Below are positions 1 to 8,821 of a DNA stretch of 64,000 nucleotides, in pieces (positions within the stretch are counted from its first letter, which is position 1; each line of letters starts with the position of its first letter). The DNA is taken from NCBI RefSeq assembly GCF_022348185.1, contig NZ_JAKRFD010000004.1, forward strand, positions 1-64,000, in the 5' to 3' direction. This DNA is from Epibacterium sp. Ofav1-8. GTDB taxonomy: Bacteria > Pseudomonadota > Alphaproteobacteria > Rhodobacterales > Rhodobacteraceae. The translations under genes were made by a program, and so were the position numbers. Below the pieces are notes generated by a model. That model saw only the letters and a program-made list of their open reading frames with translations. It was not told the DNA's origin and searched no databases.

Positions 1-257
1 TCCACCGAGGCCACCGGCCCCAGCATCAGCTCCACCGATCCACCCGCCCCGGGCACATGAGGAAAGCTCTGCTGCCAGACCTGATGCACCAGTGCGAGGC
101 CCAGTTCGCCATCGTCGCCGTCAAACTGCGCCACCGCCACCTCCAGACAATGCTGCAGGTGGCCATCCTCTTCGCCCTCTTCCAGCCGCAGATGCGCGCG
201 CAGTTGGGCGAGATCCACCGGCGCCTCCGCCGGTGGGGTAAGACGCTCCATCGCCAT
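1..257 (-). CDS. Phage head-tail connector protein (gp6/phiE125 gp8-like), partial
   Basis: This leftward gene begins 3 bp after the capsid gene stop and runs off the window, so only the first 85 codons are seen. The start reads MAMERLTPPAEAPVDLAQLR and continues with a short helix, an acidic stretch, and LGLALVHQVWQQ, which resembles the N-terminal half of gp6-like head-tail connectors that stack under the portal. The position directly after the major capsid gene is where HK97-type phages place this gene. A second ATG at 251 is also possible as the start. The family call rests on the N-terminal pattern and the gene order. Confidence 0.7.
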   Translation of the reverse strand, partial: MAMERLTPPAEAPVDLAQLRAHLRLEEGEEDGHLQHCLEVAVAQFDGDDGELGLALVHQVWQQSFPHVPGAGGSVELMLGPVASV

Positions 258-260
258 GGC

Positions 261-1544
261 TCAGGCCGCTTTCATCTGCAGGACCTTGATGGCCTTGCTC
301 TGCGCCGGGGCCCCATCGATGCGATGCACCCCCATGATGGCGAGGTTGGGAAAGAACTTCTCGCGCGCCACGCCGAGGAGCGGATTGCCCACCTTGCGCA
401 CGTAATATTCCGAGAAGTCACCGTAAGCGATGGGTTTGGTGCCGGCGCCGATCTGCGCCATCGCCTGGTTAAACGACACAGGCCGCCCGTTGAGCGTCGC
501 CGGCACGCCCTTGGTGACATCGCCATCGGACCACAGATAGCGGCCATTGCCATCCTTGAGCTTGCGCAGCGCCTTCACCGACTGATCATGCATCTGGTAG
601 CGCACCTTGGGCCCGCCGCGATAGGCCGGGTCCACCGAATGCTCCAGGTCAAAGATCTCATCAAAGGTGATGGCATCTGTGGCGGTGGCCACATGGCCCA
701 CCGGGGCGCCGGTCACAAACCCCAGGGGCTCATTATTGCCGCTGCCGGTGGTGAGCCAGGTATTGCCCTTGCGCCCGATCCGCTCGCCGATCAGCTTGCC
801 CAGAAGCGGCTCAAAGCCAAAGGCGGAATCCTGCGCCAGCTCAAAGGACCATTTGATCCAGGGCGTGGCGAGCGCATAGGCCAGCAATGTGGTCTTGCCG
901 AGTGCAATGTCGCCGCTGTCATCATCCACGCCCTCGTCGCCCTCGCTGTGCGGATTGGCCTCCTGGTCGGTGTCATCCACCGTCGGCAGGTCAAACGGCG
1001 CGCCATTGGCGAGGTTGATCTCCGTGGCGATCTGCCCGTCCATCATCGGGCCATGGGCGGCCGCGGCCACATTGATAAAGCCCGCCAGCGTGGTGGGCAC
1101 CAGAAAGCCGCCCTGCGCCCCGGTGCCGGCGTTCTGCGCCCGGTCCTCGCGGTAGCCCCGGCGCAGCGCCGCGCGCACGTCCCGGTCCAGCTCCGACAGA
1201 TCCGCCCCGGTGGCGAGGTAAAGCCGGAAGGCCTCGCGGTATTCCTCGCTCACATCCCCATCGGGCTGATGGCGGGTCTCTTCCTGGCCCGGACGGCGGC
1301 TCTCGCGTTCTTCGCGCTCCTGCTGTTCCTTGCGCGCCTCGGCCTCGCGCTGCGCCTTCAGGGCCCGCTCTTCGCGATCCGCCTCGTTCACCAGGGCGTC
1401 ATATTGATCCATCATCGCGTCGAACTTGTCATTGGCGGCGCGCGCCTCTTCCTCCGGCGTCTTGTCGGTGATCCCGTCGCGCAGGCTGGTGGCCTCGGTC
1501 AGAACGGTTTGCGCCTTCTCGCGCAGCTCTTTGATCTTGCTCAT
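261..1544 (-). CDS. HK97-family major capsid protein
   Basis: The product is 427 aa. Residues 1-95 are highly charged and helical (many E, R, Q, K), matching the delta/scaffold domain that HK97-type capsid proteins carry and that the prohead protease removes. The capsid fold begins near residue 145 (GGFLVPTTLAG), and the C-terminal part contains the PLLG and YYVRKVGNPLLG region typical of the family. I chose ATG 1544 because AGGA lies just upstream and the protein then starts MSKIKELREK; the reading frame is open further upstream to 1835, but that stretch overlaps the protease gene and is arginine-rich nonsense. It follows the protease gene by 73 bp. Confidence 0.95.
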   Translation of the reverse strand: MSKIKELREKAQTVLTEATSLRDGITDKTPEEEARAANDKFDAMMDQYDALVNEADREERALKAQREAEARKEQQEREERESRRPGQEETRHQPDGDVSEEYREAFRLYLATGADLSELDRDVRAALRRGYREDRAQNAGTGAQGGFLVPTTLAGFINVAAAAHGPMMDGQIATEINLANGAPFDLPTVDDTDQEANPHSEGDEGVDDDSGDIALGKTTLLAYALATPWIKWSFELAQDSAFGFEPLLGKLIGERIGRKGNTWLTTGSGNNEPLGFVTGAPVGHVATATDAITFDEIFDLEHSVDPAYRGGPKVRYQMHDQSVKALRKLKDGNGRYLWSDGDVTKGVPATLNGRPVSFNQAMAQIGAGTKPIAYGDFSEYYVRKVGNPLLGVAREKFFPNLAIMGVHRIDGAPAQSKAIKVLQMKAA

Positions 1545-1617
1545 GATATCCTCATTGAATGTGGGGGGGTGCGCTTGCCCAGGGCGCGGCATGGAAAAGG
1601 GCAGGACAAAGCGCCGG

Positions 1618-2211
1618 TCAGCGCAGCCCCGACAGACGCCCGCGCATCTGCATCTTGCGGCGATAGCGCTGCGCGCCGCCGCCAAGGGCCGCCGCTTTGG
1701 AGCGAAGGCCAATCTCTGTGCCCTGGTAAGCAGGGTCGGTGACAATCGAGACATCAAAGAGCCGCACCGACCCGATGCTGCGCAGCGGATGCGCGCCGCT
1801 CTCATCCCAGGTCTCTTTCTCGGCGATAAAGGCAAAGCTCATCTTGGAGAGATCGCCGCGCCGCATCTTGGGCAGGATCCGCTGCACATCCGGGTCCTGC
1901 GGATCCAGCTCCGTCTCCACCCGCAGACCCCGCTGATCCTGCGACAGCCTCAGCGTGCCGGAGCTGGTGCGCGCCAGCGGCAGCCCCTCGTGGTCGATCA
2001 GGAAAGTCACATCATCGCGCCGGTCCAGCGCGGCGCTGAAGGCTCCGGCCTCCACCACCTCTTCCCAGCCCCATTTATCGAGCGGGCCGATGGCGGTGCG
2101 CTCGCCAAAGACCGCCGCATAGCCAAGCACCCGCAGTGGCTGGCCGCTGTCCTCACGCAGCTCTATGGGCGCGACGGCGCAATAGCGCACCTCGCGTGTT
2201 GGATCGCTCAT
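1618..2211 (-). CDS. HK97-family prohead protease
   Basis: The product is 197 aa, a usual size for the U35/HK97 gp4 protease that cleaves the capsid delta domain during head maturation. The sequence shows GYAAVFGE near residue 31, the catalytic histidine in LIDHEGLPLAR (about H74), the nucleophile serine in SKMSFAF (about S125), and VSIVTDPAY after it. The C-terminal 30 residues are basic and probably self-cleaved. It sits between portal and capsid genes, as the family always does, with 11 bp separating it from the portal stop. Confidence 0.95.
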   Translation of the reverse strand: MSDPTREVRYCAVAPIELREDSGQPLRVLGYAAVFGERTAIGPLDKWGWEEVVEAGAFSAALDRRDDVTFLIDHEGLPLARTSSGTLRLSQDQRGLRVETELDPQDPDVQRILPKMRRGDLSKMSFAFIAEKETWDESGAHPLRSIGSVRLFDVSIVTDPAYQGTEIGLRSKAAALGGGAQRYRRKMQMRGRLSGLR

Positions 2212-2222
2212 CCAAGCCTCCG

Positions 2223-3524
2223 TCAGTTTGTGTTGGTGTCCGTGTCGCCGGCGTCCGCCTCGGGCGCGGCATCGTCATCTGGCTCTGGCGCAGCCGCGCC
2301 TTTGGCAAAGGCCTTGCCCGCCAGCTCAATGGGCACGGTGGCGCCCTGCACCAGCAGCACATCGCCCCCGGGCAGTGGCGCGCGGTTTTCCAGCGCGCGG
2401 CCCTCATTGGGGGTCATCAGCCCGTTCTGGATCGCTTTGACAATCGCCTCGATCCGGGTCTTGAAGTCGCCGCGCATGATGCCGTCGAGGTTCAGTTTGA
2501 CATAGCGTTTGGAGCCGCGCCCGAAGATCTTCAGCGTCAGCTCCTGCTCGAACTTCTTCACCCAGCGCCGCAGCGTGTGTTTGACCAGGTGAAGATCCTG
2601 ATGCTCGATATTGTTGTAATTGCCTTTGCTCAGCTCCTGCAGGAACACCGGTGGCAGCTGATAGATCCGCGCCACTTGGCCTACCGCAAAGACCTGCACC
2701 GGGGTGAGCTGCATCTTCTCCGGATCATCGCCGAGCCGCTTCAGCTCATGCCCCGCCGGCAGCGGCAGCACCGGCTTGCCCTCATCCGCCGCCCGCCGCG
2801 TCACCCGCATCAGATCCGCCGCCGAGCGCATCATTTCCCTGGCGGCCTGGAACGGCCCCGTCAGCACATAGGGCGGCACGCCGTTTTTGCCAAAGACCGT
2901 CAGCGCATAGCGATTGGCATTGAGCCCCTGGCGGATGGCGCTGGCGCAGGTCATCACCGGATTGTGGCTGCCCACATGATCGGGCTTCAGCAAAAAGGCG
3001 ATGTCGATCACATCGCGGCCCGGGTAGGTCTTCACCCGCCCGGAGGGCTCGCGGTAGTCATAAAACAGCCGCCCCTGATCCTTGCGCACTGTGGTGCGGT
3101 GATACTCCATCGGAAAGAGGTTGATCACCCGGCCCTGCGCGTTGCGCTCGATGTAGGTATAGGCGCGCCCGGGGCCAAAGACCTCGGCAAAGAAGGTCTC
3201 GCGCCAGCTAAACGACGTGGTGCTGTCATTCACCGCCGCGCCCAGCACATCCACCACGCCGCCCTTGAGCTTCCTGTCGCCGCCCTCATCACTCGTGGTC
3301 TCAAAGACCTCGATGGGCAGACCGGCCATGGCCGCCGACAGGAAGTTGATCGCCGCCCAGACCCCGGGCAGCGACAGCGCCTCGCGCATGGTCACGCCTT
3401 CGCCGACCTCGCCCGAGAGCACCTGGGCAATCGCCGCCTCGCCACTGTCCACCAGCTCGGCGCGCTGTTCCGGCAGGCCTGCGCCTTCGGCCGCCGCGCG
3501 CCGGCGCCACCCCATCAATCCCAC
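2223..3524 (-). CDS. HK97-family phage portal protein
   Basis: The product is 433 aa and forms the dodecameric DNA entry ring at one capsid vertex. Family features include SGEAAIAQVLSGE, TMREALSLPGVWAAINFLS near residues 45-65, and a central VFGPGRAYTYIERN region. The start overlaps the end of the large terminase gene. GTG 3524 is preferred because a GGAGG lies 7 nt upstream; the nearby ATG 3515 would share one base with the terminase stop but sits 16 nt from that ribosome site. The C-terminal tail is acidic and repetitive (D, A, T, N). Confidence 0.94.
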   Translation of the reverse strand: MGLMGWRRRAAAEGAGLPEQRAELVDSGEAAIAQVLSGEVGEGVTMREALSLPGVWAAINFLSAAMAGLPIEVFETTSDEGGDRKLKGGVVDVLGAAVNDSTTSFSWRETFFAEVFGPGRAYTYIERNAQGRVINLFPMEYHRTTVRKDQGRLFYDYREPSGRVKTYPGRDVIDIAFLLKPDHVGSHNPVMTCASAIRQGLNANRYALTVFGKNGVPPYVLTGPFQAAREMMRSAADLMRVTRRAADEGKPVLPLPAGHELKRLGDDPEKMQLTPVQVFAVGQVARIYQLPPVFLQELSKGNYNNIEHQDLHLVKHTLRRWVKKFEQELTLKIFGRGSKRYVKLNLDGIMRGDFKTRIEAIVKAIQNGLMTPNEGRALENRAPLPGGDVLLVQGATVPIELAGKAFAKGAAAPEPDDDAAPEADAGDTDTNTN

Positions 3525-5350
3525 AGCATATCCTCCAGAGAGTAGTCCTCATCGCCCCAGGGCGAGTGTTCCTTGCCCGCCCGCTCGCGGCACAGCGCAA
3601 TCCCCGCCGACATCGCCAGCGAGACCATGCCGTCGATGCGGCCATGGGCCTTTTCCTTGTCAAACATCCGATGGCCGGTGCGGTTCTCCGCGTAAGTGAC
3701 CGAGGCCGCCATACTGTCCAGGAGCGGGTTCTGCGCCACGGTCTGGCGGCCGTCGTAGATGGCGTTTTCCAGCTTGTTGATGGAATCCGGCATCCACAGA
3801 TAGATCTCCACCTCCTGCCCCGGATTGGTCGGATCCGGCACCTTCTCCAGCACCCGCTTCTGGAAGCCTTGCGGATGCACCTCGGTGGGCAGCACCAGGC
3901 CTTTTTCCGTCAGACTGTCCTTGAGCCGCTCCAAGCCATACTGATCGCAGGCGATCACCTCCGGCTGATAGCGGGAGGTCAGATCCGCCAGCGCGTCGGC
4001 AAGCCAGGGGTATTTGAGCCGATCTCCCGGCACTGCCTCGATAAACCCCTGCCGTACCCAGAGATCATAGGGCGCCTGATCGCGCGCCGCCCGCTCCATC
4101 AGCGTGCCCTCCGGCGTCCAGAACCAGGTCTTTGAGACCAGACGCTCCGCATCCTTGGTGGCATCCAGCACCCATGTGAGGGTCAGCGCCGAGAAGTCGC
4201 GCACCTGGCTCAGATCCAGCCCGCCAAAACAGGGATAGCCCTGCGCGGTCAGCTCTTCGGGATCCACCGCGCCATGGCAGGCCACCCAGGCCTCGCGCCG
4301 GATCGCCGCCGTCACCGATTGCGTCCACTGGCAAAAATGCAGCCGCGCAATGCCGTTGCGCTTGCCTGGCATCATCCTGGCCTGGTTCACCACCTTGGTG
4401 AGATATTCCTCATCGATGGTGACCCCCAAAAGCGGGTTCACCTTGATCCAGCAGCTGGGATCATTCTCCCAATCATCGCCCTCATCCAGCGAACAGATGA
4501 AGGCAAATGTGCTGTCATCCTCGACCGCGCCGGTGACCACATTGACGCCATGCTGGTGCTCTTCCCAGCAGATCGATTTTTTGTCGGTGCCGGAGTTGGT
4601 CGCCATGCACAGGAGCGGCTGTTTGCGGAACTTGAAGCCCCGTTCCAGCATATCGATCACATCCCGGTTGGGATGCTCATGCACCTCATCGGTGAGCGCG
4701 CAATGTGGACGCGGGCCGGATTGGGCTTTCTCGGCCGAGAGCGGTTTGAACTTGCGCTTGTCACCCCCGCGCCCGCGATAGGTCATCTGCCAGACCGGGT
4801 TTTCCCCTTGCTGCTGCACTTTCCGCTTCAGCACCGGCGACTGATCCACCATCGCCACCGCATCCTGGAACAGGATCCCGGCCTGGTCCTTCTTGGCCGC
4901 CGCCGCATAGATCTCCGCCCGTGGCTCGCCATCGGCCACCATCATGTAAAGGCCAATGCCGCCCAGCATCGGCGATTTGCCGTTGCCCTTGCCTTCCTCA
5001 TCGTAAAACCGCGTGAACCGCCGGAGCCACGCCCCGTGCTGGGCGCTGTACTGTTTCCAGCCAAAGAGCGAGCCGATCCGGAACGCCTGGCTTGGGTGCA
5101 GCTCAAAGGGCCGCCCCTCGAACTGCCCCCCATTGAGCCGCAGCACCTGCGGAAAAAACCGGATCGCCCGCAGCGCCGCCGCCAGATCCCATTTGAGCCC
5201 GCGTTTGGGCCCCTCCACCAGATCGCGCAGATGCCGCGCCGCTGCTGCCCGCACATAGGGCCCGGCCACAACCTCGCCGGCCTCGACCGCTTGCGCCCAG
5301 GCTGTCACCGGATCCTCGCTGGCCGAGACCCGGTCAGAGGATGCGCTCAC
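3515..5350 (-). CDS. Phage terminase large subunit (TerL)
   Basis: The product is 611 aa, an ATPase-nuclease that pumps and cuts phage DNA. A Walker A-like segment EEGKGNGKSPM lies near residues 118-128, followed by the Walker B acidic pair in ALTDEVHEH (about 221-222). Nuclease-domain acids are visible in GGLDLSQVRDF, ACDQYGLERL and GRIDGMVSLAMS. This matches the Terminase_1 (HK97/P27-partner) family. It overlaps the small terminase gene by 4 bp and the portal gene by 10 bp, so the packaging genes are translationally coupled. Confidence 0.96.
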   Translation of the reverse strand: MSASSDRVSASEDPVTAWAQAVEAGEVVAGPYVRAAAARHLRDLVEGPKRGLKWDLAAALRAIRFFPQVLRLNGGQFEGRPFELHPSQAFRIGSLFGWKQYSAQHGAWLRRFTRFYDEEGKGNGKSPMLGGIGLYMMVADGEPRAEIYAAAAKKDQAGILFQDAVAMVDQSPVLKRKVQQQGENPVWQMTYRGRGGDKRKFKPLSAEKAQSGPRPHCALTDEVHEHPNRDVIDMLERGFKFRKQPLLCMATNSGTDKKSICWEEHQHGVNVVTGAVEDDSTFAFICSLDEGDDWENDPSCWIKVNPLLGVTIDEEYLTKVVNQARMMPGKRNGIARLHFCQWTQSVTAAIRREAWVACHGAVDPEELTAQGYPCFGGLDLSQVRDFSALTLTWVLDATKDAERLVSKTWFWTPEGTLMERAARDQAPYDLWVRQGFIEAVPGDRLKYPWLADALADLTSRYQPEVIACDQYGLERLKDSLTEKGLVLPTEVHPQGFQKRVLEKVPDPTNPGQEVEIYLWMPDSINKLENAIYDGRQTVAQNPLLDSMAASVTYAENRTGHRMFDKEKAHGRIDGMVSLAMSAGIALCRERAGKEHSPWGDEDYSLEDMLWD

Positions 5351-5826
5351 GTCAGATAGCTCTCGGGCCCATCGGGATCGGCAAAGCTGAACCCCATCTG
5401 CCCTGCCCCCGACAGCCCCCGCTCCGCCGCCGGCGTCATGCCAAAGTCATTGGCCAACCCGCGGATCTGGCGGAAGGTCTCATTGAGCTGCGCCACCTCG
5501 GGCCGCGCCTTGATCTGCACCCCGTTGCGCGTCTCGCTCTCATAGGTCTCGCCGGTCTCTTCCAGTTCCAGCTCCAGACGTTCAAACCGCAGCACCGCTT
5601 TGCAGAGCTGTTTGAACATCATCACATTGCTGGGCTTCAACCGATCCACGGTCGGGTGACACAGCGGCAGCGCCAGCCGGTCAAAGGTCCAGCGCAGCTC
5701 ACCGGTCAGCCCCTCGGGCCGGATCTCCTCCAGGCGCAGCCGCGCCCGCTCTTCCAGATTGTGAAGCGGCGCCCCCTCTTCCGCGAGGGCCACAACTTTT
5801 TCCTCTGCCGGTCTGCGCCCTCGCAT
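5347..5826 (-). CDS. Phage terminase small subunit, P27 family
   Basis: The product is 159 aa and recognises the packaging site and recruits TerL. The N-terminal MRGRRPAEEK, the central helical segment rich in L, E and R, and the C-terminal LNETFRQIRGLANDFGMTPA pattern match the P27-type small terminase family, which pairs with this TerL type. The stop and the TerL start overlap in ATGA. It lies 134 bp downstream of the HNH gene. Confidence 0.9.
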   Translation of the reverse strand: MRGRRPAEEKVVALAEEGAPLHNLEERARLRLEEIRPEGLTGELRWTFDRLALPLCHPTVDRLKPSNVMMFKQLCKAVLRFERLELELEETGETYESETRNGVQIKARPEVAQLNETFRQIRGLANDFGMTPAAERGLSGAGQMGFSFADPDGPESYLT

Positions 5827-5960
5827 ATCCCGATCACCTCCTTGTTCATGTGGCTTTTTCTATTCAATTTCCACTTCGCGCAGAAAAAGGCTCCCCCTCC
5901 GGTTGCCAGTGCTTCCGGAATTCCTTCGGCCCCTCCCCCCGGGGTGGACGGGCCACTGCA

Positions 5961-6323
5961 TCAGCGGTTGGCGGGATGCTGCGGATCCACCGGCCAGCCA
6001 TCCGCGCCGCGCTCTTGTGAGTACCCGCGCGCCTCCAGCCGTTGTTTGTTCTGATCGTGATCATCCGGGCACAGCGTCTGCAGATTGCCCGGATCCAGAA
6101 ACAGCGCCGGATCGCCCCGATGCGGGATCACATGATCCACCACCAGGCGGCAGCGCTTTGGGTTCCCCTGTCGAGATCCCGACGCGGTCAGGGTGCCGTC
6201 ATTGACGATCCCTCGCCGTAGACACGCCCGGCACAGCGGCTCCCGCGCCAGATGCTCAGGCCGCAGCCGACGCCGCCACGCCGACAGGTTGTACAAATGG
6301 TGATACGCGCTCCGCGCCGTCAT
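5961..6323 (-). CDS. HNH endonuclease of the packaging module
   Basis: The product is 120 aa. Two zinc-binding pairs are visible (CRAC near residue 32 and C-P-D-D-H near residue 88) and the HNH core reads VVDHVIPHRGD followed by NLQTLCPDDHDQNK. Small HNH proteins encoded directly before terminase genes are known in HK97-like cos phages to work with the terminase at the cos site. Its position as first gene of the late operon fits this role. A GGGGG tract lies upstream of the ATG. Confidence 0.92.
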   Translation of the reverse strand: MTARSAYHHLYNLSAWRRRLRPEHLAREPLCRACLRRGIVNDGTLTASGSRQGNPKRCRLVVDHVIPHRGDPALFLDPGNLQTLCPDDHDQNKQRLEARGYSQERGADGWPVDPQHPANR

Positions 6324-6341
6324 ACCATACCCCCGGAACGC

Positions 6342-6370
6342 AAAAGCGCCCGCCGGTTTCCCGTGGGCGC
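6342..6370 (-). terminator. Leftward intrinsic terminator ahead of the late operon
   Basis: On the minus strand GCGCCC-A-CGG pairs with CCG-GC-GGGCGC around a GAAA tetraloop and is followed by TTTT. It separates the cargo zone from the HNH-terminase operon. Leftward transcripts from upstream would stop here unless antiterminated. The U tract is short. Confidence 0.55.
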
Positions 6371-6415
6371 AATCAGTGATGATGCATATTTACTGGCATG
6401 CCGGTGACTTTGGCG

Positions 6416-6823
6416 TCAAGGGGGCATGGGGGGGCTGGAATGCGCAGGAAGCGGACTTTGCAAAGCCCAGCAGGCGGCCAATGCCTGCCACTCAAGTTGG
6501 AGCCAATTGCTGCTGTGCAGCTCCCGCAAAGCGGACGTCTGACGCTTAGAAGCGTCGAGCTGAAACCAGACGACTTTCAGGCACCGCTTATGCAAATCGC
6601 GACAGAACCCTGCGAAGCCTTCATTCTGGAAGTCGGGATCCAATGCTTGCATGTCCGCGACTTCTTTTTGGGCTATCGACAGGAAGGCTCGGGCTAAACC
6701 AAAAAATGACTTATCCGGTCCTGTCTGGGAAACCAGACGCGAAATAGAACGCTGCGTCCGGGCTTCCCACTGCGCTTGCTGCGCCTGGTCTGTGGCTTCG
6801 AGACGAGCGTTAATGTCAGGCAA
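6416..6823 (-). CDS. Hypothetical protein (weakly supported)
   Basis: An open frame of 135 codons read leftward, starting with TTG 6823; no ATG is available before residue 58. The predicted protein is hydrophilic and mostly helical with no motif I recognise. A weak AGAAG lies about 10 nt upstream of the TTG. The C-terminal codons overlap a stretch (6438-6466) that resembles the repeat at 9871-10019, so the end of the frame may be repeat sequence. It could be a degraded cargo gene. Confidence 0.35.
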   Translation of the reverse strand: MPDINARLEATDQAQQAQWEARTQRSISRLVSQTGPDKSFFGLARAFLSIAQKEVADMQALDPDFQNEGFAGFCRDLHKRCLKVVWFQLDASKRQTSALRELHSSNWLQLEWQALAACWALQSPLPAHSSPPMPP

Positions 6824-6894
6824 TACAGAGGCACTTCTGGCTAAGCACTACTCTCGCAAACAAAGCATGTAAGGTACTCTGAGATCGAAACAAC

Positions 6895-6924
6895 TTGACG
6901 CTGAGTGTGTGTGGTTTTTACCAT
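6895..6924 (+). promoter_or_regulatory. Sigma-70-like promoter of the secreted cargo gene
   Basis: TTGACG (6895-6900) and TACCAT (6919-6924) are separated by 18 bp. A start site near 6931 would give a leader with AGAGGAAC (6939-6946) before ATG 6952. The arrangement suggests expression independent of the lytic programme. Confidence 0.5.
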
Positions 6925-6951
6925 AGCAGCAAATTTTTAGAGGAACAACGA

Positions 6952-8340
6952 ATGGGTCTACATAGTTACATAGCACAAGCTATTTTTATACTCTCATTTG
7001 CTTCTGCATCTATTGCGGACGAATCCCCAATTCGTTGGGACGACTTTGTCACCTCCGGATCAGTAGCTGTGTTGGAGCAAAACCTCCTTCGACCGATCTG
7101 GCGCCAGTCTCGTGACTTTACTGCGATTCGCAGCAAGCAAACCTCATACACAATTGGTGTTGACGAAGTGCTTTATATCCCAGTGTGGAACGAAACACCA
7201 GAAGGTGCACAGATCGGGATCGACTGGCGACTTGAAAACAAGTCACCTGGAATCGTCTCAAGTGTTATGGTCGACAGCTTTCGGCCAACTCACCGGTCGA
7301 ACCAACTCTCTTTGTTGTTCAAGACGGATTCTAAGCTTGCACCATATTTTTCTCGCCCTGCTACCCCGCAAATTGGCTGTGAAACAAGACATGGTGAGAA
7401 GGCTCAAAACTTGATAATTGAAAATGTCGTTCTGTTGTCACAACCAACTGCATACATTTGCATTCAAGGTCGTTCAATTGGAGAAACGGTGATTATAGTT
7501 GGCGAAAGACTATCAACCATCAACCGCCAGCAGTATTATAAACTGGCATCAACTGGGCCGAACCATTCAACCGGCAACTCTTATGTAAATCCCAACTTGT
7601 CTCTACAGATAGATATTCGTGTTGTTGCTGAAGCTGCTTCAAACCCAAAGGAGCTTGCTTACGCAGCAATGGAAATCGCAGGACATTTCATTGTACGCCC
7701 TATCAACGCATCGTTTGAAATTTTACCTTGTAAGGGTTTGAGTGTAGATGTCATCGCCGGGACTAGCTTAAGCCTCAAGCCAATAGCATCAATGGACTGC
7801 TTTTTCGATTACGACGAATTGAAAGCACCCAACAAAGATTTCCCACCGTACTTTGATGACGCTGCTATCAATGTTTTGGTCAAACAAGAAAGAAATGTAA
7901 GTTCAGGTGGCCAATCCGCAAAAATCATCAAGTCTGCGTCTGCCTTTACGCATATAATTCCACGTGTCAACTCGGGAACTAATCTTACGGCATGGGCCAA
8001 GCTGTCTTGCCCCACGGTCCTGTACCCAGGCGTGCGGTTCGGTTGTAGAATGAAGCTTGCAGACAGCCTAGGTAACAACCCTTTAGACTACGATAGTCGC
8101 ATCGAAGCTGCTTCATTAACTAACGGTCCATTCTCCTACAAAGGTCGAGCGCCGATCAACCAAACTATTATTTGTTTCGAGGTTGATGCTACCGCCCCAG
8201 ACTTGAGTAGTTTTGCGATTTCGGGACTTACGATTCCTGGATTCAGATTTAAATCACAACAAATCTGGATAGACGCTCGCGCCGAACGAGCGGTTTCAGT
8301 TCCTTACTCAGATGATTGTCAGGCCGCACAACTGCCGTAG
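6952..8340 (+). CDS. Secreted eight-cysteine protein of unknown function (prophage cargo)
   Basis: The product is 462 aa. It opens with a short hydrophilic start, a hydrophobic stretch IAQAIFILSFASA and a likely signal peptidase I site near SIA-DE, so export to the periplasm or outside is expected. The mature part has eight cysteines, an even number that suits disulfide bonds, and alternates beta-type hydrophobic residues; no catalytic motif is recognised. ATG 6952 is chosen over an upstream in-frame start because it has the AGAGGAAC ribosome site and begins the signal peptide. The gene is visibly AT-richer than its neighbours and is read against the late genes, both signs of a lysogenic-conversion gene acquired by transfer. 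Confidence 0.85.
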   Translation: MGLHSYIAQAIFILSFASASIADESPIRWDDFVTSGSVAVLEQNLLRPIWRQSRDFTAIRSKQTSYTIGVDEVLYIPVWNETPEGAQIGIDWRLENKSPGIVSSVMVDSFRPTHRSNQLSLLFKTDSKLAPYFSRPATPQIGCETRHGEKAQNLIIENVVLLSQPTAYICIQGRSIGETVIIVGERLSTINRQQYYKLASTGPNHSTGNSYVNPNLSLQIDIRVVAEAASNPKELAYAAMEIAGHFIVRPINASFEILPCKGLSVDVIAGTSLSLKPIASMDCFFDYDELKAPNKDFPPYFDDAAINVLVKQERNVSSGGQSAKIIKSASAFTHIIPRVNSGTNLTAWAKLSCPTVLYPGVRFGCRMKLADSLGNNPLDYDSRIEAASLTNGPFSYKGRAPINQTIICFEVDATAPDLSSFAISGLTIPGFRFKSQQIWIDARAERAVSVPYSDDCQAAQLP

Positions 8341-8660
8341 ATGCTTACTAATGAAGCTCAATTGAATTTCCGTCAGTACGTGATCGTTCTTCACTTGGGG
8401 CGCAACTTCATTGGTCGGCCCATCTGTGGGGAACATTTTTGTAGCCTGTTCAGCAGTTGTTCTACCGAAGGGATGTCTTGTTATGCCGTGATCAATTACA
8501 CTAAAGTGATTTCAAATGATTTCTGTACGGAAACCTATGCACTCGGGTTCTGTCCGGACAAGCCAGTCAAGACACGCTTGGACCGCCGTAGTTCACACTT
8601 CTCGCAAATCTGGTTAAATTATCGATCTGTTTCCTGAAAATTCAGCTTTGCAATTCTAAA

Positions 8661-8819
8661 ATGTCGGCTTTCTGCGCATTGCTGCCCCGAAGCGGGGCGC
8701 AGCATCGCCGGATGTAACGGGACCAACCTGAATGTCCGCTGCCGGGAAACCAAGCGCGACCTTTTGCTCCTGCAGAATATTGCTCGCCTCGCCTTAAGTG
8801 AATGTCCAATTTGGGCTGC
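8661..8819 (+). repeat. Direct repeat, copy 1, downstream of the HNH cargo gene
   Basis: This segment aligns with 9871-10019 in the same orientation. Shared blocks in the same order and near-equal spacing are CTGCGCWTYGCTG, GCGCAGCATC, CTGAATGKCSGCT followed by CGGGAAA, and TGAATGTC then TTGGGCTG. It ends 2 bp before the stop of the leftward HNH gene. The remaining 8341-8660 holds no gene I can support: one open frame there starts immediately after the upstream stop with no ribosome site. Confidence 0.65.
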
Positions 8820-8821
8820 GC

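Noticed and set aside
57-1742. Long rightward open frame antisense to the capsid gene
   Set aside because: It is histidine-, arginine- and leucine-rich and exists because high GC removes stops opposite a real gene; the same holds for many long antisense frames across the window.
1-6323. Gene transfer agent (RcGTA-like) head cluster
   Set aside because: The terminase-portal-protease-capsid order is shared with GTAs of this family, but an HNH gene, replication genes, repressor/Cro, excisionase, integrase and a tRNA remnant are all linked here, so it is a prophage.
8341-8637. 98-codon rightward frame after the secreted protein gene
   Set aside because: It starts immediately after the previous stop with no ribosome site, and its product has no protein-like pattern.
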